Source: Lutjanus erythropterus
Lineage: Eukaryota > Chordata > Actinopteri > Lutjaniformes > Lutjanidae
Assembly (NCBI GenBank): GCA_020091685.1
Contig: CM034607.1
Coordinates: forward strand, 29,944,831-30,008,830
Reading direction: 5' to 3'
Length of the DNA: 64,000 bases
Part shown: positions 10,260-26,130 of the stretch, piece after piece
Layout: the number at the start of each line of letters is the position of its first letter
Numbering within the stretch: position 1 is the stretch's first letter
Notes under the pieces: generated by a model
The model's database searches: none
Seen by the model: the letters and a program-made list of their open reading frames with translations, nothing else
What the model was told of the DNA's origin: nothing
Made by a program: the position numbers and the translations under genes

Positions 10260-11554
10260 TAAAAACTCCCCCTTTAACGAAGTATACCAGCTTATACAGG
10301 GTGTTATAACTTATCAATAAATGAAGAGACACAGATGAATTTTTGTGCTTTGAGAAAGTTGAGAGGTGACCTGTGATGAACATTTATCAGTGACTATATT
10401 GATGACATCATAATCAAACTACATTAAATATCACATTTTCCATGATGATAAAGGAGGTTTTAACATTTTGTTATGTAAAACAGAAACAATTATCCTGACA
10501 ACATCCTGATATCATATCTATCTGTGCAACAGATTAAATTATTTTGGGGTATTTGCTTAAATTTTGCTTTAATACAAAGTGTTTTAGTATCATGTTGGGG
10601 TTTTTTTTTGTAACTTTCAATGTACTGTAATATTTTGTAAATCAAAGGATTATAATAATGAAATTTCGTGAATAAATAAAAGTATCCATGGAGTGCCTTT
10701 AAAAGATTAACTTTGTTAAAGAATTAAAAAGTAAATGTCAGAAGAAGGATAAATAAAATCACTAATATGCAAGGATATATAAATAAAATCTAAAAGAATA
10801 ATTTGACACTTTCTTTTTTCAGTCATTTGTGTTATTTCTGTAGAACAACAACAACAACAACAATAATAATAATAATAATAATAATGAAAAATCTTAGAAT
10901 TGTTCTTTTATATTTTGTTATTTGTCTTTTTATTTCCACGTATATTTGTCTATTTATTCCTCTTTGTATGTCCACATTTATTACATTTTATTTTATTTCC
11001 GATTTTTTTTTTTTTATGTCACTCCCATGACTCCATCAGTACCTTGTATTGTTGATTTAATAAAAAATAAAGGGACATTATGTCTGTGGTGAAAGACTCA
11101 TAAATAGAGCTACAACTCATTTCCTTTTGTTTTAATTTACCATGAATCAAATGTTTATTTAATTAATCTGGTGGTTATATAAAATGTCCAACTTCAGATT
11201 GCTTGTTTTGTCTCACCAAAATTCCAGCAAGATTATAATTATAAAAGAGAAGCAAGTCGTCATGTCTTGGAACCTTGAACCACTGTTTCTGATTGAAAAA
11301 TTATTATTTCTATATTATTTATGATCAATTCTAACTGTTGGTGATTAATTTTCTCTTGATCAGAAATCAAATAGTAGATGCAACTGACATGTCATTGTTT
11401 ACGCAATCTAAATTAAACTCAAACTATATAATATATGCAGACGATAAAATAATTTACTTTTACACAAATATTTAACTTTTAGTTCGTATCCCTCGGAACC
11501 CTCGCGCTGTTTCCCGCGGTGTTCCCCCGAGCTCATTTACGGTGAACACACCGC
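10260..11554. other. cgas 3' UTR and cgas-rpl11 intergenic
   Basis: AT-rich. Candidate poly(A) signals AATAAA occur at 10316-10321 and 10671-10680. The AATAAA at 10258 overlaps the stop codon and is too close to use alone. A mixed (AAC)n/(AAT)n tract lies at 10844-10885. No gene seen. Confidence 0.6.
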
Positions 11555-11592
11555 TATAAATGTCTGTCGCCGGAAACGTAACGTCCTCTTCT
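11555..11592 (+). promoter_or_regulatory. rpl11: rpl11 core promoter: TATA box, ETS site and 5' TOP start
   Basis: TATAAA at 11555-11560, an ETS/GABP-like CCGGAAAC at 11570-11577, and a pyrimidine tract CCTCTTCT at 11585-11592 whose first C is 30 bp after the TATA box. The start codon follows at 11604, giving a 5' UTR of about 19 nt. A 5'-terminal oligopyrimidine start is the mark of ribosomal protein mRNAs under mTOR/LARP1 control; the exact cap site is inferred. Confidence 0.7.
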
Positions 11593-11603
11593 AGTGATCC
11601 AAC

Positions 11604-16315
<4,712 letters not shown>

Positions 16316-16347
16316 AGGACCACCTTTTGTTCTTGTTTGTAACAAAT

Positions 16348-16353
16348 AATAAA
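16348..16353 (+). terminator. Polyadenylation signal of rpl11
   Basis: AATAAA 33 bp after the stop codon, followed by CACTTGTCCTGTTGTTACTG, a GU-rich downstream element. The 3' UTR is very short, as usual for ribosomal protein genes. Confidence 0.85.
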
Positions 16354-18097
16354 ATGGAAAAAATCACTCACTTGTCCTGTTGTTACTGTGGTGTCTCTTT
16401 AGTTTATAAGTCAGCATGACGACTTACTGTGGAGTGGCTCATACCTCAAGTTAAATTGGTTTTATCACTTAAAATCTTGGAAAATTACAACTGTGATTAG
16501 ATCTTGTTTTGTATGAAGAGCTCAGTTTGACTCCCAGGTTGTAGGATGTGTTTTAACCACAAGTGGGCAGTATGTGTTCACAGGAGAGGTGAACATTTTT
16601 CCATCGGTGAGCTCACTCCTATTTACAGATGTTGCTTGGTAGTTGAAACATCTCACTTTAATGATCACGGCCGTGTTCCTAGAAGATTTATTAAGTTATC
16701 TGAGAAAATGTCCGAACAAAAAACCTCAAATCTGGATCGTGAACTGGTTTCTGAACAGTAACAGAAGTACTGCCTTTGAATATTACTGTAAGTGGAGTAT
16801 TTTTATCTTCTGCTACTTATTACTTTGTTCTCAACTACTGTTCAGAGGAACATGTTAGACTTCTGACTTCACTTTGTCAGCGACAAGGGGGGCTTTTGTC
16901 TGTTTTTTTTTTTTTTTGAGGACAGATGTAAGACAAATCTTTGCCCTGCTGGAATCATACATGTCAAAATGGTGATAACAGATTTTGAGAAAAAATTAAA
17001 TTTAGTACCTGATTATATTCCTTCAAAGTCTTCACAACATGCTAGTGCGCAGACATGGAGGCATATAGCTGAGGTTTCCACGCTGTGCAAATGTAAAAAA
17101 AAACTTAACTTGAAGACCCCCAAAAATTGTATTTCAAAAATTTTGCAACAATTTAAGTTTCCAATCATTCAGTAATGACAAACCTACAACTCAAAGATTT
17201 AAGTTCTAGAGAACAAAAGTAAATTAACTTGAAAGAGTACAGGTTTGCAAAACTTGGGTCTGGTGAAGGCAGTTTCTTTGAAATTGAATTTACTCAACTT
17301 TTTTAAGACAGTGAAGTTTTTTTAGTTCACCTTCAAGCTGAGAGCCATCCAGACGGATATCTCTACAGTCAATATCTTCAAAAACGTCCGACTGAAAAAA
17401 AAACATTTTTATTACATGACTTTGTTAAATACTTCTGATTGGTCAGTTAAATTATTCTAAGGTCCGTTATCTCTCTGTAACAGGCCGTTGGTATGTAAAA
17501 AAAAGACTAGTTCCTCTGTTCTGTTGTCAGACTACATTTTCCAGCAGTTCAGTTTGTATCAAAAGTTAATAAAAAGGCAGAGAATCAGCATGTTTTGATC
17601 ACATTGGCTTTTATTCAGTGAAACCCCACAGAAACCACCAGCACAGAGCTCATCCAAGGAGGAGACAAATACAGAGGGATTCAGCCAATCAAATGAGCCC
17701 GATTGTCCTCATTGTATCTCATGATAAACATAATTTATCATTAACTCTAAATGTGCTCTACGGCTGTCAGCAGGTTGTCATTTCCACCTGCTGGAGTCTC
17801 ACTGGTTCTTCAGTTGGTAGTTTGTCTTAGTTTCAGTAAAAATTAGACCTCAGAGGATGACGAATGTTTACAAAAACACAAACACAGGCGAGCGGAAAGA
17901 ACTTGTCACACGTGTTCGTCGTCTTTTTGTTGCATTTTTCATTATTTGTTGGATTTTTATTTAGATTTTTCAGATTTTTATGCATTTTTAAAAAGATTTT
18001 ATATATTTTTTTCTCACACTTTCTGGTTTCTTCGGAAAGGTAAATTACTGAAAACAAAACACACATTTTTTCCATGTTTTTTTCTTTTTCTTTTCTG

Positions 18098-18594
18098 CCC
18101 ATTTCTGCCAGTAAAAAAATATATCCGCATGGTAAGTCTTTATGGGATAAAGAAAAGAGTCAAAATTATGAGATAAAATGTCAAAATAAGATCAAATGTT
18201 GAAATTGTGAGATAGTCAAATTATGATTATTTTAGAAGTCAAAATTATATATTAATTATGAGATTAAAAAGTCATAATTACGAAGTCATAAATATGACAT
18301 AAAATGTAGATATTTTGAGGTAAAAGTCAAAATTATCGGATAAAAACTCAATTATGAGATATAAGCTTTTTAGATTTTCATAAATGAGATAAAAAGCCAT
18401 AATTAATAAATAAATAAGTCAAAATTATGAGGTAAAAAGTTGTAAATATGAGTTTAAAATTAATACTTGAGATAAAAAGTCAAATTTCTGAGTATAAAGT
18501 CAATTGTGAGATAAAAAAGTTGTAATGACTAAGAAGTCACAATTATGAAATAAAAAATCATGACTTTTTAAATCTCATAATCTGGCAGAAATGG
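18098..18594. mobile_element. AT-rich MITE with internal 'GAGATAAAAAGTC' repeats, copy 1
   Basis: Exact 14-bp terminal inverted repeats, CCCATTTCTGCCAG at 18098-18111 and CTGGCAGAAATGGG at 18581-18594. TTTCTG occurs immediately outside both ends and may be the target duplication. The interior is a degenerate array of about 20-22-bp units around AATTATGAGATAAAAAGTCA. No coding capacity. Confidence 0.75.
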
Positions 18595-19020
18595 GTTTCT
18601 GTACTTTCTAACCTTCACCTGTGTTGTGGAGTTCACACTGCCTTCCTCTTGTGTTCACATCTTAATCCTTCCACTCCATCGCGCTTATAAAATGTTTATT
18701 TTTAAGTCCTACATCTATAATTTATATTGTCACAACTGAGCTACACTACTTCTGACAGATTAAATAAATAAATGTTTTTTGGTTTTTGTTTTTGCCGGCC
18801 TGCTTCTTTCCTCGTGAGAAATACTTCAAGTTTGCTGATGAGAAATGTTGATTATTGCAGATTTTCGTCAGAATCGGCTCATTTCTTGTATCGGCCACAC
18901 ACACGCACACTCACTCGTCTCTTTCACACACACATTCACACTTATTTTCACAGTTGGACATCACACACTCTGCCTAGATACATCTTTGTACACAAACTGC
19001 CAGTGGATTCACAGTGACGT

Positions 19021-19021
19021 T

Positions 19022-19056
<35 letters not shown>
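19021..19056. repeat. (GTT)11 microsatellite
   Basis: Uninterrupted GTT/TTG units. The leucine run it could encode on the + strand is not part of a gene. Confidence 0.95.
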
Positions 19057-19366
19057 CAACCCAAACTTTACAAACACAGACAGCCACCGATCCCGTCTTC
19101 TCCATCATTTTCATCCTCCTCCTCCACGGTCACCTCACTGCCTCCACCTGCTCGACGCTGTAACTCATCCAATCATCCACCTTTTTCTCCTCCGTTTCCA
19201 TCAACCTAAAACCTCCTGAGGTCACTCTGGATCAAGCACGACCTCTTTTATTTCTTATAAAACCAGCAGATACAGTACATGTGCTTTCATGCATCTGCAT
19301 CTGGTTATATTTTAAATTAGCATCTAATTGTAATATTTTTCATAATTATAAAAATCTGAAGTATGG

Positions 19367-19625
19367 AAGCCTGTTTCTGCTGGTTAAAGAGAAAAATATC
19401 TTCATGGTAAATCATACTGGTAAGACAAAAAGTCATAATTATTAAAATAAATCACAATTATGAGATTAAAAATCAGAATTTTGAGATTAGAAGTCCAAAG
19501 TTATGAGGAAAAAAGTCACTATTATGAGATTATAAGGTGACTTTATTTCATAACTTCACATTTTTGTCCCATAATTCTGATTTACCATGATGGTTTTTTT
19601 TCCTTTAATTTACACAAGCAGGCTT
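19367..19625. mobile_element. AT-rich MITE with long inverted ends, copy 2
   Basis: The left end AAGCCTGTTTCTGCTGGTTA and the reverse complement of the right end AAGCCTGCTTGTGTAAATTA stay similar for about 48 bp, through CATGGTAAATCA. The interior has the same AAAAGTCATAATTATGAGAT words as copy 1, and CATGGTAA is shared, so the two are relatives. Confidence 0.7.
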
Positions 19626-20075
19626 ACATATAATGGCGGTCAGATATCAAGTTAACATGTTTTTTTTGTTTTTGTTTTTTAAGAAACTCTAAAATCCCCA
19701 TTGAAAGGATCGAGAACCAGTGCTTCATCTTGTCCAAATCAAATCCTCCATAGTAATTGTTATCAGTAAAGAGTTACATTTATATAATTATAAAATATAT
19801 TCATATTTATTCTGTTTATTTTTTATTATATATATTTCTGCAATATATTTACTTTCAATAATGTTATGAAGTAAAAAAAAAAAATCGCTCAGTTGCAGTG
19901 TTTTCTACTGTTCTGTGTTGTCTGATATTCTTTGTGTAATTATTTACAGACTGAAATTAATTTCAGTTTCACTTAAAGCAGATACAAACAGTAAAAAACA
20001 GAGCAGACATGATCCAGATGTTCTCCAGAGGTTGAACCGTCCCTCCTCTCTTCAGTCTCTCCGTTCTTCTCGTCT

Positions 20076-23000
20076 CTACGCTGTGATTGGTTGTGAAGGA
20101 GCCACGCTGTTCTCTCTGCTGCGGTTCTTCTTCTGCTGCTGCTGCTGCTGCTCGTCGTGGGCCGGGGTCTTCCGGTGCTGCTGACGGCGAGCTGTGTTGC
20201 GTGGCGGCAGGGTCAGGGTGCAGCAGGACACTCCCACCGTGGGCTCGGGCAGATCCTCCGCCATGGACCAGCTGTCCGTGGCCGGGTCGTACTTCTGGAC
20301 TGCCGCCTTGTAGCGCTTCTCCGCCTCGTTCCAGCCTCCCAGCAGGTACAGCTTGTCGGCCAGCGGCGACAGGCCGGCGGTGCTCACGCCGAGGAGGAGA
20401 GGGGCGGCCCGGCTCCAGGTGGCGCTCTCCGGGGAGAACACCTCCACCGAGAGCACATCCACCCGCTCACCGCCGGGCCCCAGCTGGCTGCCTCCCACCA
20501 CATACACCTTCCCTCCGAGGGCGGCGGAGCAGTGCCAGCCGCGGGGTGTCTCCAAAGAGGCCTTCTCGCTCCAGGTGTCGGTCTCCACGTTGTAGCACGC
20601 CACAGAGCGGGAGTAGGCGCAGTTGATGTAGCCACCGGTCACAAGGATGTCACCGGAGGGCAGGGTGGCGCTGGAGTGGCAGCAGCGGGGCATCTCCATG
20701 GGAGCACGCATCTGCCAGGTGTTGGAGGAGGGCAGGTAGCTCTCAGTGGTGGCCAGCAGACCCTCCACGTTACGCCCGCCGATGGCGAACAGGCGGCCGC
20801 CGCTGGCTGCCAGAGAAAAGTGGGTGCGGCGCTGACGCATGCTGGCCAGGTGGAGCCAGGTGTTGAAGCGAGGGTCATATCTGATGGAGGTTAAAGGCAG
20901 AGGAGAGAGTCATGGTTAGAGGGGTTTGTGCAGAGCTGGAGCTCCAATCGGCACCAAGCAGGTTAAAAATGACCTCCTAGAAGGTTAATGCACCCTTTGG
21001 TTTGTGCCTGATCATGTGGGTAGGGGGCCGTGTTAAGGGGGATGCATCCCTCTTGTTAATCTGCCATAACTCCTCTTTATCCCCAATAAATTTGAATAAA
21101 TTAGTTTAAAACTCTGTCTGACTCATTGATCCTTTATCTGACTGAGGTTTGTGTAAGTTCTGTGGCCCTGACCATGGCTCTGACACATCAGTAGTCTGTA
21201 CCGTGTATTCATAAATCCATGGAGCTGTCCGTGGTGCTGAAGTTACAGACGGCTTTATAATTGCACCTTTTTTTCGGCTCTTTTGTCAGTTTCGCCTTGG
21301 TTCCCTACTATTCTTTAAACCAGTGGTTCCAAAAGTTTTTCCTTAAAGGTGCAATTTACAAAATTCAGCTTCACTGTCCTCCCCGCATCCTTTTTCAAGC
21401 AGCCAGGTCACGAACCTTCTCATACTACAGCTACATGGTACACAACATCTTTCTGAAAACATCTGAGGTGAGAAAAAAGCACTGAAGTAACGTAATCTTG
21501 ATCCACATTTCGATCTGAGTTTTGTTCACAGTGAGTTTTCCGGCATGTCTTCCTCCCCTCCCCCAACTTCAGTGAGTAAACAAAGCATTTGTTTTGTTTC
21601 TGTACTGCGACCTCTGGTGGCAGTGAATGTTGCATTCGACACCTTTTATGGATATTGAGATTTATATCTTAATTATCTACACTTTAAAAATAACCATTTC
21701 ATTTCAGTGTGCCACACTCAATTTCTATATCAGTCTACATGTAGGTTCTACCAGTATGACTCATGTTTTCATGGCTTTCTTTGTCATCTGTGATGTGAAA
21801 ACATCAGATTTTCACACAGTCAGAGAAAGTAAAGTGGGGGGGCTGCAAATAAACAAACAAGTGTTGGTTGATGCTATCAAGCTGACCTTTTTCTCAGTAA
21901 AATTCAACCTTTGAATCCTTCTTTTATCAGCTGATTCACCAAATATTGTTAATGATTGATAATACTTGTGGGGTGGGGAGGCCTGAACTTTTTTTTGGCT
22001 TCTGAAGCGTAGCTGACCAGAAAAAGTTTGAGAAACACTGCCCTGGACTACAGCACTGCAGTTGCTGTCTGGCGTCACCCGCCTGCACGCTCTGTGCTCC
22101 TTCGTGCTGTGAATTAAGGATTTATTTGGTGAGTGTTATTTTGTTTCTGTTAAATATGAATGAATGAAAAAAGGTCTCTCACTGTAGGGATCCTTTCCAC
22201 AGTCTGTTTCCTGTCTCTGCACTGGGACGAGGTGGAAGTTGGTGAAGTTTACAGCCTGTCCTGCTGTTGCATTGCTCGGTGTACAATGACAGCTTAAAAA
22301 ATAGCTAAAACTTGTTTACCAACTGCTGGTTTCACCTTTTTTCATCAGTTATCAACAAGCATATGTTGGCAGGAGTTTTTTATTTAAGTGCAATAGTTAA
22401 TATAAAATATATATTTGTTTCCCTCACTGAAATGTTCTCCCTGTGCTTTTTTGTAAGCCTCTCTCTGTTTTATCCTGTTAGTGTGATGCACGCTGACAAA
22501 CAAAGGAAAAAGTTTATTATTAGGAAGTGGTTCCACTGTTTTTTCTCTGCCTGTATGTTTTAAGACGTCGGTTATCTCGTCCTCGTACCTGCTGAGGGTG
22601 CTGACGGCGTGCTTGGCCTGGTTGCGGGCGTCGTTCTGGTCCTCTCCTCCAGCCACATACAGGAAGCCATCCATCACAGCCACGCACTGGTTGAAGCTCT
22701 TCGCCGGCAGCTGGGTGAGGTGACGCCAGGTGGCTCCTCCTTCACGAGGGTCCCTCCACAGCACCTGGAGGTCAAAGGTCAGTGAGGGGGGTTTCTTTTG
22801 TTTATGTCAGTGAACACAGAGATAGACACAGAGCACCGACCTCGCGGCTGAGCGCTCTCTCGGTGAGCGACGGTCGACCGCCGATGGTGAGCAGAGTCTG
22901 CTGGCCGGCACGGACCTGCGTGCGGCGGGACTGCAGGGTGTTCTGCTGGTAGGGCAGCAGGTGGTAGTTCATGGCGTCCACCAGCAGGCGGTGACACTGA

Positions 23001-25870
23001 GGGTCCATCATCATGCGGGGAACCGGCTGGATCTGACTCACCAGCTCGCTGGCCGGGATCGTCTCGAAACGGACGTGAGACAGGAGCTCTGCGGCGTGAG
23101 GCTGACGAGAGGTGTCGAAGTCGAGCCACCTCATGGCCAGCTGGAGAGAAAAACACGATTTCATTGGATAAGACAAAAAATACAACATGTGAATCTTTAA
23201 AAACCAAACCCCCCGACCAAAACTGACAAATAAAAACTGTCAGAAATATCGACTTATGTCACATTTTATAAATTCATTAATGCCTACAATTAATTTTAAT
23301 ATTTATGGTGCATTTCATTGAATATTTATTTACTCAGTTTTATGTCTATTTGTCTTTTATTTATTTTCATCCCCTTTTGGTCCTCCATACTAAAGTGGTC
23401 GAGTTTATAAATAAAACGATGGCTGCTTCTCTCCCTTCAGCTGCTCGTCTATTTAGGTCTGTAATGTAGTTGTATATTAATAAACATGTCGCTGCATACA
23501 GTGAGTTATACTTGGTGGTTTCTGCTCACGGTCGACCTGCAGGTGACTGATTCATGGAACTGTGCTCTGCTCTCGGCAGCTGGTCTGGGGTCTGTTTTTA
23601 GGTCTGGATGAAAATAGCAGGAAGGTCTAGAGGGTCGAAAAGTTTATACTGGAGTTTAATACTGGAGATGATGATACTTGCGGCGGTCGCATCCTAGAAG
23701 ACCTGGCATTTCTCCTCAGTTAGGATATGAGGTGTGAATATGTCGTCATTAAAAGAATCTTTGAAATTAAATTCAGATTAAAATTGACTCTCTGAAACAA
23801 CAGATCAAACCACAGCTACGATTCATTCAGTTTAAAGCGATAGTTTGGTATTTTTGAAGTGGGTTGTATGAGATATTTGTCCATAGTCAGTGTATGACTG
23901 ACCTAGTTCTCTCTTGCTCAACCAAACTCCTTTCCTTTCCAAAAACTGTAATTTTACCTTGCAGAACACAGGAGTTGTTGGTCTACTGCTTCCTCTGAAT
24001 CTGAACTAACCTTTTAACTCACAGAAGTCACACAATAACACAAAGAAACTAACCAATTGAGGCAGCGGTAGACCAACAACTCCCATATTCTGTGAGGTAA
24101 AATTGCTGTTTTTGTCAGTGGAGTTTGGTTGGTTTGGAGAAAGCAGTGTTTGGCTTGAATAGCGGCAGTTTCCTGTTGGCCAACGCTGTCTGACGGCAAA
24201 GTAAAGCAGTGAAAATATTCTAAATATAGCGTACACGTAATCTTTTTGAAATTTGTTTTGCTGCTGACACTGTCCGCAGTGCATTATTTTTCCCCCAAAG
24301 ACTGTTTCGCCTAGTCTTGCCCTACTGAGCTGTGATTGGCAAGTTCTTGATGCCTCAAAGATGTGTCCATGTGATTGCCATTTCAACCGTTGACCCAAAA
24401 CAAAGTTTGACCTCTGACCTGGAAGGCAGTGACCTCTGAAGGCAGAATCAGCGAGTCGTCCTGCAGGAAGGCAGAGATCTGCTCCAGGGTCAGCTGGGTG
24501 AACAGCGGCGTGTCGGCGAACTGCACGAAGTTGTCCAGGACAAAGCGGCGGGCGGCGTCGCACACGGGCAGCAGGCCATAGGCGGCGGCGATGTTCCAGA
24601 TGTAGACGCAGGTCTGCACGTTGAGCTCGGCCAGCAGGAAGTCCATGCACATCTTGAGGAGCTGAGGGATCTGCAGGGTGGCGGCGGCAGAGGCGGTGCA
24701 GCCGATGGTGTAGAGGGACATGTGGACGCGTCCCAGGTAGGCAAAGGTGATGACGTTGGCGAGGCCTGCAGACAGAGGGGTGGCAAGAGCGAGGCGGACT
24801 TTTAGATTTAATTATAGCCAAACCCACGTCTCTAACATGGGAGACCAGATGTTATTCAGGAAGTAGAAACACAGCCTGCTGTAGCCAGGAGAAACTTATC
24901 ACAAAAGCTGATTTCTTTTTCCTTAAATTCAGCTGCTCAAAGCATCATTTAGGCTTTATGATGTTCATGCTGCATGAAATACTTTTTAAATTGGTTGCAT
25001 CATTGTGTGCATCTATAAGGTTAAGTATACTCATACAGTATTTATTGGCATCTAGAAAGCTTTGGATTTTGACTACAAGTTAAAATAAAGTCCCTGATGT
25101 TTGAACAACGTTGACAGCACAACATGCATTTATAGTGATGGATACACCAACTCTGGATAAGATTAGGAAGTTAAATCTTATTTGCACATTTGTGGTGGGT
25201 TAATATAAATGGAAATGGTGGCTGCACAGTCGGATTGCGTACCAAGAGGTGAAAGGGAGGGGAGCTCCAGGCGCTTCATGCCGGGGTCTTTGGCTAGAAT
25301 CTCTCTGAAGTACTGACTGACTGAAGAGATGACCAGCTTGTGGACGTCAAAGGCTTTTGTCTTACAGGCCAACTCCAGGTCAGTCAGGAACCTGGGGAGG
25401 ACAGCAGGTGGACGCATGAGGAAGGATGAAAAACATACAAGATACGACATGCTATAATGGCATCATAAGGTAGGAAAGGGCAAATTATCATTACCATTGC
25501 CTTTTATGATAAACGTATTGGATTGAAAGTAAGTATAGATAATAATCAGTGCCTACTTCTCCTGACGCATCTTGCTGAGCTCCTCCAGCAGGGCGTTGCC
25601 GTGCAGGGGTCGTGTCAGCTCGCTGCCCAGGCCGAGGCCCCTCTCTCCGGGCTTGATGACCGGCGGCGGCAGCGGCAGGTTGAGGCTGTTCAGCTGAGCG
25701 ATGTCCAGCGCCGCCATCTGCTCGATCTTCTTCACCCCGGTCTCCACCACCACCACACCATCGCCGCGGCTCTCCACCTTCATCTGGACCGGGTTGGTCT
25801 CCACGGCAACCTGAGAGATGGTTTCCTCGGCGGGCTTCTTCTGGCGGGAGGCCTTCTTCTTTGGGGCCAT
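20076..25870 (-). CDS. klhl31: Kelch-like protein 31 (BTB-BACK-Kelch)
   Basis: Six coding exons in transcript order: 25870-25557, 25391-25243, 24765-24419, 23140-22841, 22764-22589, 20880-20076 (2091 nt, 696 aa; human is about 634). The start MAPKKK, the BTB region (~100-200, KAFDVHK...MSLYTIG), the BACK region (~210-310), the signature [20 protein letters not shown] and five to six Kelch blades (from ~350; [40 protein letters not shown]) are specific for KLHL31. KLHL31 is a skeletal/cardiac muscle protein, presumed substrate adaptor of a Cullin-3 ubiquitin ligase. Two regions look expanded: an N-terminal block before BTB and a C-terminal tail with a six-Gln CAG run and basic residues. The donor of exon 1 (AA|GTAGGC) is weak but is supported by phase and by the MRQEK-FLTDLE join. 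Identity is very secure. Confidence 0.95.
21640..22190. repeat. Dispersed repeat in klhl31 intron 5, shared with cgas intron 4
   Basis: Second copy of the sequence at 5640-5990 (GTGCCACACTCAATTTCTAT, then CATGTTTTCATGGCTTTCTT and TGTGATGTGAAAACATCAG). It lies on the same strand of the window, so it is antisense in klhl31 but sense in cgas. Confidence 0.6.
23832..24330. mobile_element. TTAA-ended foldback MITE, right end degraded (klhl31 intron 3)
   Basis: Begins TTAAAGCGATAGTTTGGTAT, then AAGTGGGTTGTATGAGATAT. The middle folds back: TTTTACCTTGCAGAACACAG pairs with CTGTGAGGTAAAATTGCTGT. The expected right end (...CCCTTTAA) is not found before exon 3. Same family as 57958-58687 and 59007-59786. 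Confidence 0.7.
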
Positions 25871-26130
25871 TTTGACTGTTGAGGCTTTTTTTTTAGGTTT
25901 TAACCTAAAGTTCCTTCAGTAAATGGTTTCCTACAGTAAGTGAGGTTTACTGAGTTGACTTCTTGACAGACAGGGACACTGGTTCACTTACTAAAAATCC
26001 AGCTGATCAACAAAACTAAATGAAAAATAGTTCCTGACACTGAATTAAGTGCTGACTTTTGTCCTCCTTCCAGAGTTCGTGATCGTTGGGGATTTCGTTG
26101 GTAGTTCCACTTCAACACAGCACACAGCAC
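25871..26130 (-). other. klhl31: 5' untranslated part of the klhl31 start exon
   Basis: On the minus strand a strong acceptor (TTTGTTTTCAG|GTGCTG) puts the exon start at 26130, with the ATG at 25870. An upstream non-coding exon is therefore expected, as in the mammalian gene. Confidence 0.55.

Larger units (their letters stand above)
16354..20075. other. Intergenic rpl11-klhl31 (tail to tail), no gene seen
   Basis: Low-GC DNA between two converging genes. It holds a MITE fragment at 17418-17495 (same family as 60763-61327), two related AT-rich MITEs (below) and a GTT tract. Minus-strand poly(A) signals that klhl31 could use lie at 19806-19811 and 19815-19820 (TTTATT on the + strand). Confidence 0.6.

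Noticed and set aside
10258-10263. AATAAA as the cgas poly(A) signal
   Set aside because: It overlaps the stop codon and would place cleavage within about 20 nt of it; signals at 10316 or 10671 are more plausible.
20157-20894. 245-codon open frame on the + strand
   Set aside because: It is antisense to the last klhl31 exon, has Gly/Ala/Val-rich composition forced by the GC-rich Kelch codons, and shows no family motif.
24006-24827. 273-codon open frame on the minus strand
   Set aside because: It overlaps klhl31 exon 3 in the wrong frame and runs into the intron and a MITE; no independent support.
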